From Erythrobacter sp. 3-20A1M (GTDB taxonomy: Bacteria > Pseudomonadota > Alphaproteobacteria > Sphingomonadales > Sphingomonadaceae), in contig NZ_CP045200.1 in NCBI RefSeq assembly GCF_018636735.1, forward strand, positions 2,572,001 through 2,636,000: a stretch of DNA of 64,000 bases, in the 5' to 3' direction. Each line of letters begins with the position of its first letter. Position 1 is the first letter of the stretch. The notes under the pieces are model-generated. The model saw nothing but the letters and a program-made list of their open reading frames with translations. It was not told the origin of the DNA and ran no database searches. This document shows, piece after piece, positions 62,987-64,000 of the stretch. Made by a program: the position numbers and the translations under genes.

Positions 62987-63157
62987 ATGATGCAACACGG
63001 CGAGATGGCCAAGGGCAGCATGACGACGATAATTAGCGACCCGGAGATGCGGGGCGAGATGAAGGCCATGATGAAGAGCTGCAACCAAATGATGGCCCGC
63101 ATCGACGCGATGTCCAGCCCGAAGAAAGCGCTCCGGCCAACGCATGAGAAAAGATGA
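62987..63157 (+). CDS. Met-rich small ORF, possibly a remnant of an exported protein
   Basis: 56 residues: MMQHGEMAKGSMTTIISDPE, then EMKAMMKSCNQMMARIDAM. GGAG precedes it. In the next frame, directly upstream, GCTAAVAQHADAPAQAESRQ looks like the end of a signal peptide and a short linker, so one lost base near 62987 would join them. The hydrophobic core of the signal is missing, so this is more likely a gene relic than a functional protein. Met/His content suggests copper binding. Confidence 0.4.
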   Translation: MMQHGEMAKGSMTTIISDPEMRGEMKAMMKSCNQMMARIDAMSSPKKALRPTHEKR

Positions 63158-63472
63158 CAGTACCCCGATGGGGTCTGTAGGCGGCTGCGTCGGCTATCGA
63201 GCTCGACGTCCCTTTCCTGGCCTCTTCGGACGGCGAGTGGGCGACGCGGCATTGTCTCCACTGGGCTGTTTTCGATCAATCGAAGCTGTAGCGAAACCGC
63301 AGTTCGCTTTGGAACCGCAGACGGCAGAATTCACTGAGTGGAGCGGACCTGTGATGTCTGGCGTATCGGCATGAATCAATGGTCGGCGTTTCTGAGGACC
63401 GACGTTGTTTCGCACGCAAGCGGTTTGCAGTTCGGTTTTGCATTGCCGAAGGGGCCCCACTATCGCGGCGGA
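63158..63472. other. Intergenic region
   Basis: About 315 bases with no gene recognised. The frame of the next gene is open back to 63338 without similarity. Confidence 0.4.
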
Positions 63473-63844
63473 GTGTCCCTCGTCCGCGCCTTTGCTCTTG
63501 TCTGCGTTTGCCTTGCGCTTTTCGTGCAGAGCGCCGCGCAAGCTGCTGCACCTCCGCCGCTGGAGACGACCCAGTCCGTCGATTGCTCGGAGATGGACGA
63601 CGGCATGGCGGAAAGCATGGCGACTGAGCGGTCGTCCGACAAGAAGCCCTGCGATCGCATGACGCTCGGCTGTCTTTTGGCCATGGGCTGCATCGCGCCG
63701 ATGGCGATCCCCGATGCTGCGTCAGGGGGAGCTACTGTGCTCCTACTCCAGCATGCCCCCCACATTGCGGGCACTTCGGCAGGGCTCCACAGCAGACCTC
63801 TCCCGCCGGAATCGCCGCCTCCACAAGCTGACCGCATCGTCTAG
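63473..63844 (+). CDS. Exported hypothetical protein, copper-cluster type
   Basis: 123 residues from GTG 63473. The signal peptide VRAFALVCVCLALFVQSAAQA is followed by DCSEMDDGMAESMA and PCDRMTLGCLLAMGCIAPMA, a Cys/Met pattern seen in small periplasmic proteins ahead of CusCBA/CzcCBA-type efflux genes. GTG is chosen because it begins the signal peptide; the frame is open to 63338. Function unknown; a role as a metal-binding periplasmic protein is inferred. Confidence 0.65.
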   Translation: MSLVRAFALVCVCLALFVQSAAQAAAPPPLETTQSVDCSEMDDGMAESMATERSSDKKPCDRMTLGCLLAMGCIAPMAIPDAASGGATVLLLQHAPHIAGTSAGLHSRPLPPESPPPQADRIV

Positions 63845-63958
63845 TTTCCCGCAAACGGCGCACAGCAGCCGTAGGTGAGGTTACGATGCGCCCGCGTCGC
63901 CTTTTGCGAGGCGCGGCGGCATCATCGGCTTGGCATCAGATTACGTGCGAGGTTATAC

Positions 63959-64000
63959 CATGGTTTGGCGAAGTGGCTGCGCGTCAGCGGCACTCATAGT
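63959..64000 (+). CDS. Possible start of the next gene (partial)
   Basis: ATG 63959 opens MVWRSGCASAALIV, which resembles the beginning of a signal peptide and is cut by the window end. An outer-membrane efflux protein would fit the preceding gene, but this cannot be judged from 14 codons. Confidence 0.3.

Noticed and set aside
1-64000. CRISPR arrays, rRNA, tRNA or prophage
   Set aside because: No repeat-spacer pattern, no rRNA or tRNA sequence and no phage structural genes were seen on reading through; small RNAs cannot be excluded without computation.

Overview
The window looks like a stretch of chromosome or large replicon from a GC-rich alphaproteobacterium, most likely a sphingomonad. 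This is inferred from the FnrN-type regulator, the style of the copper genes and the overall gene families; there is no rRNA or housekeeping marker to confirm it. No rRNA, tRNA or CRISPR array was seen.

The main finding is regulatory. Between about 4.9 and 54.1 kb I see one promoter pattern, TGTAA-N17-CGTC, which is a typical extracytoplasmic-function (ECF) sigma-factor layout. There are 13 perfect copies, three that differ only in the first base, and three weaker ones. All lie in intergenic DNA, nearly all point at an adjacent gene start, and they are on both strands. The same interval encodes three paralogous ECF sigma factors. Each has a CxC pair before region 4 and a C-terminal CxTC-x7-CxC tail, which recalls metal-sensing CorE-type sigma factors. 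An FNR-like [4Fe-4S] regulator sits among them, with FNR-type boxes in front of its own divergent promoter and upstream of the first sigma gene. Together these suggest a hypoxia- and/or metal-triggered regulon.

Layout: 0-0.5 kb, DUF302 pseudogene. 0.8-6.2 kb, disaccharide phosphorylase (GH65), a beta-phosphoglucomutase/trehalose-phosphatase fusion and PfkB. 6.3-10.2 kb, regulators (ecf1, ecf2, fnr, a GNAT-like protein). 10.2-14.1 kb, UbiB-like kinase, archaeal-type GAPDH and a CBS-BON protein. 14.4-19.9 kb, D-lactate dehydrogenase, a frameshifted PEP synthase, enolase and a PPK2 remnant. 20-25.4 kb, membrane and periplasmic proteins plus class I fructose-bisphosphate aldolase. 25.4-29.3 kb, copper ATPase and CsoR. 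29.4-35.5 kb, a sugar-related protein, ecf3, and an operon of beta-CASP nuclease, AMP/thymidine phosphorylase and PRPP synthetase. 35.6-42.7 kb, a second P-type ATPase with a CPD motif, a K+/H+ antiporter and lactate permease. 42.9-55.6 kb, lipid enzymes (PlsC, cardiolipin synthase, frameshifted CFA synthase), mannose-related genes (GT4, GH130, ManA, HAD-IIB), a universal stress protein and an ATP-grasp protein. 55.7-64 kb lies outside the regulon: an AidB remnant, APC permease, methyltransferase, DUF411, an IS3 remnant, persulfide dioxygenase with DUF442, a CBS protein and small copper-type periplasmic genes.

Taken together, the regulon reads as an almost self-contained route from a storage disaccharide to exported lactate: GH65 phosphorylase, beta-PGM, PfkB, FBA, type II GAPDH, enolase, PEP synthase, D-LDH and lactate permease. 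It is combined with membrane remodelling, nucleotide salvage, copper export and stress proteins. Pgi, Pgk and Gpm are not in the window. Several genes carry single-base lesions (ppsA, cfa, DUF302, PPK2), so either the island is decaying or the sequence has errors.
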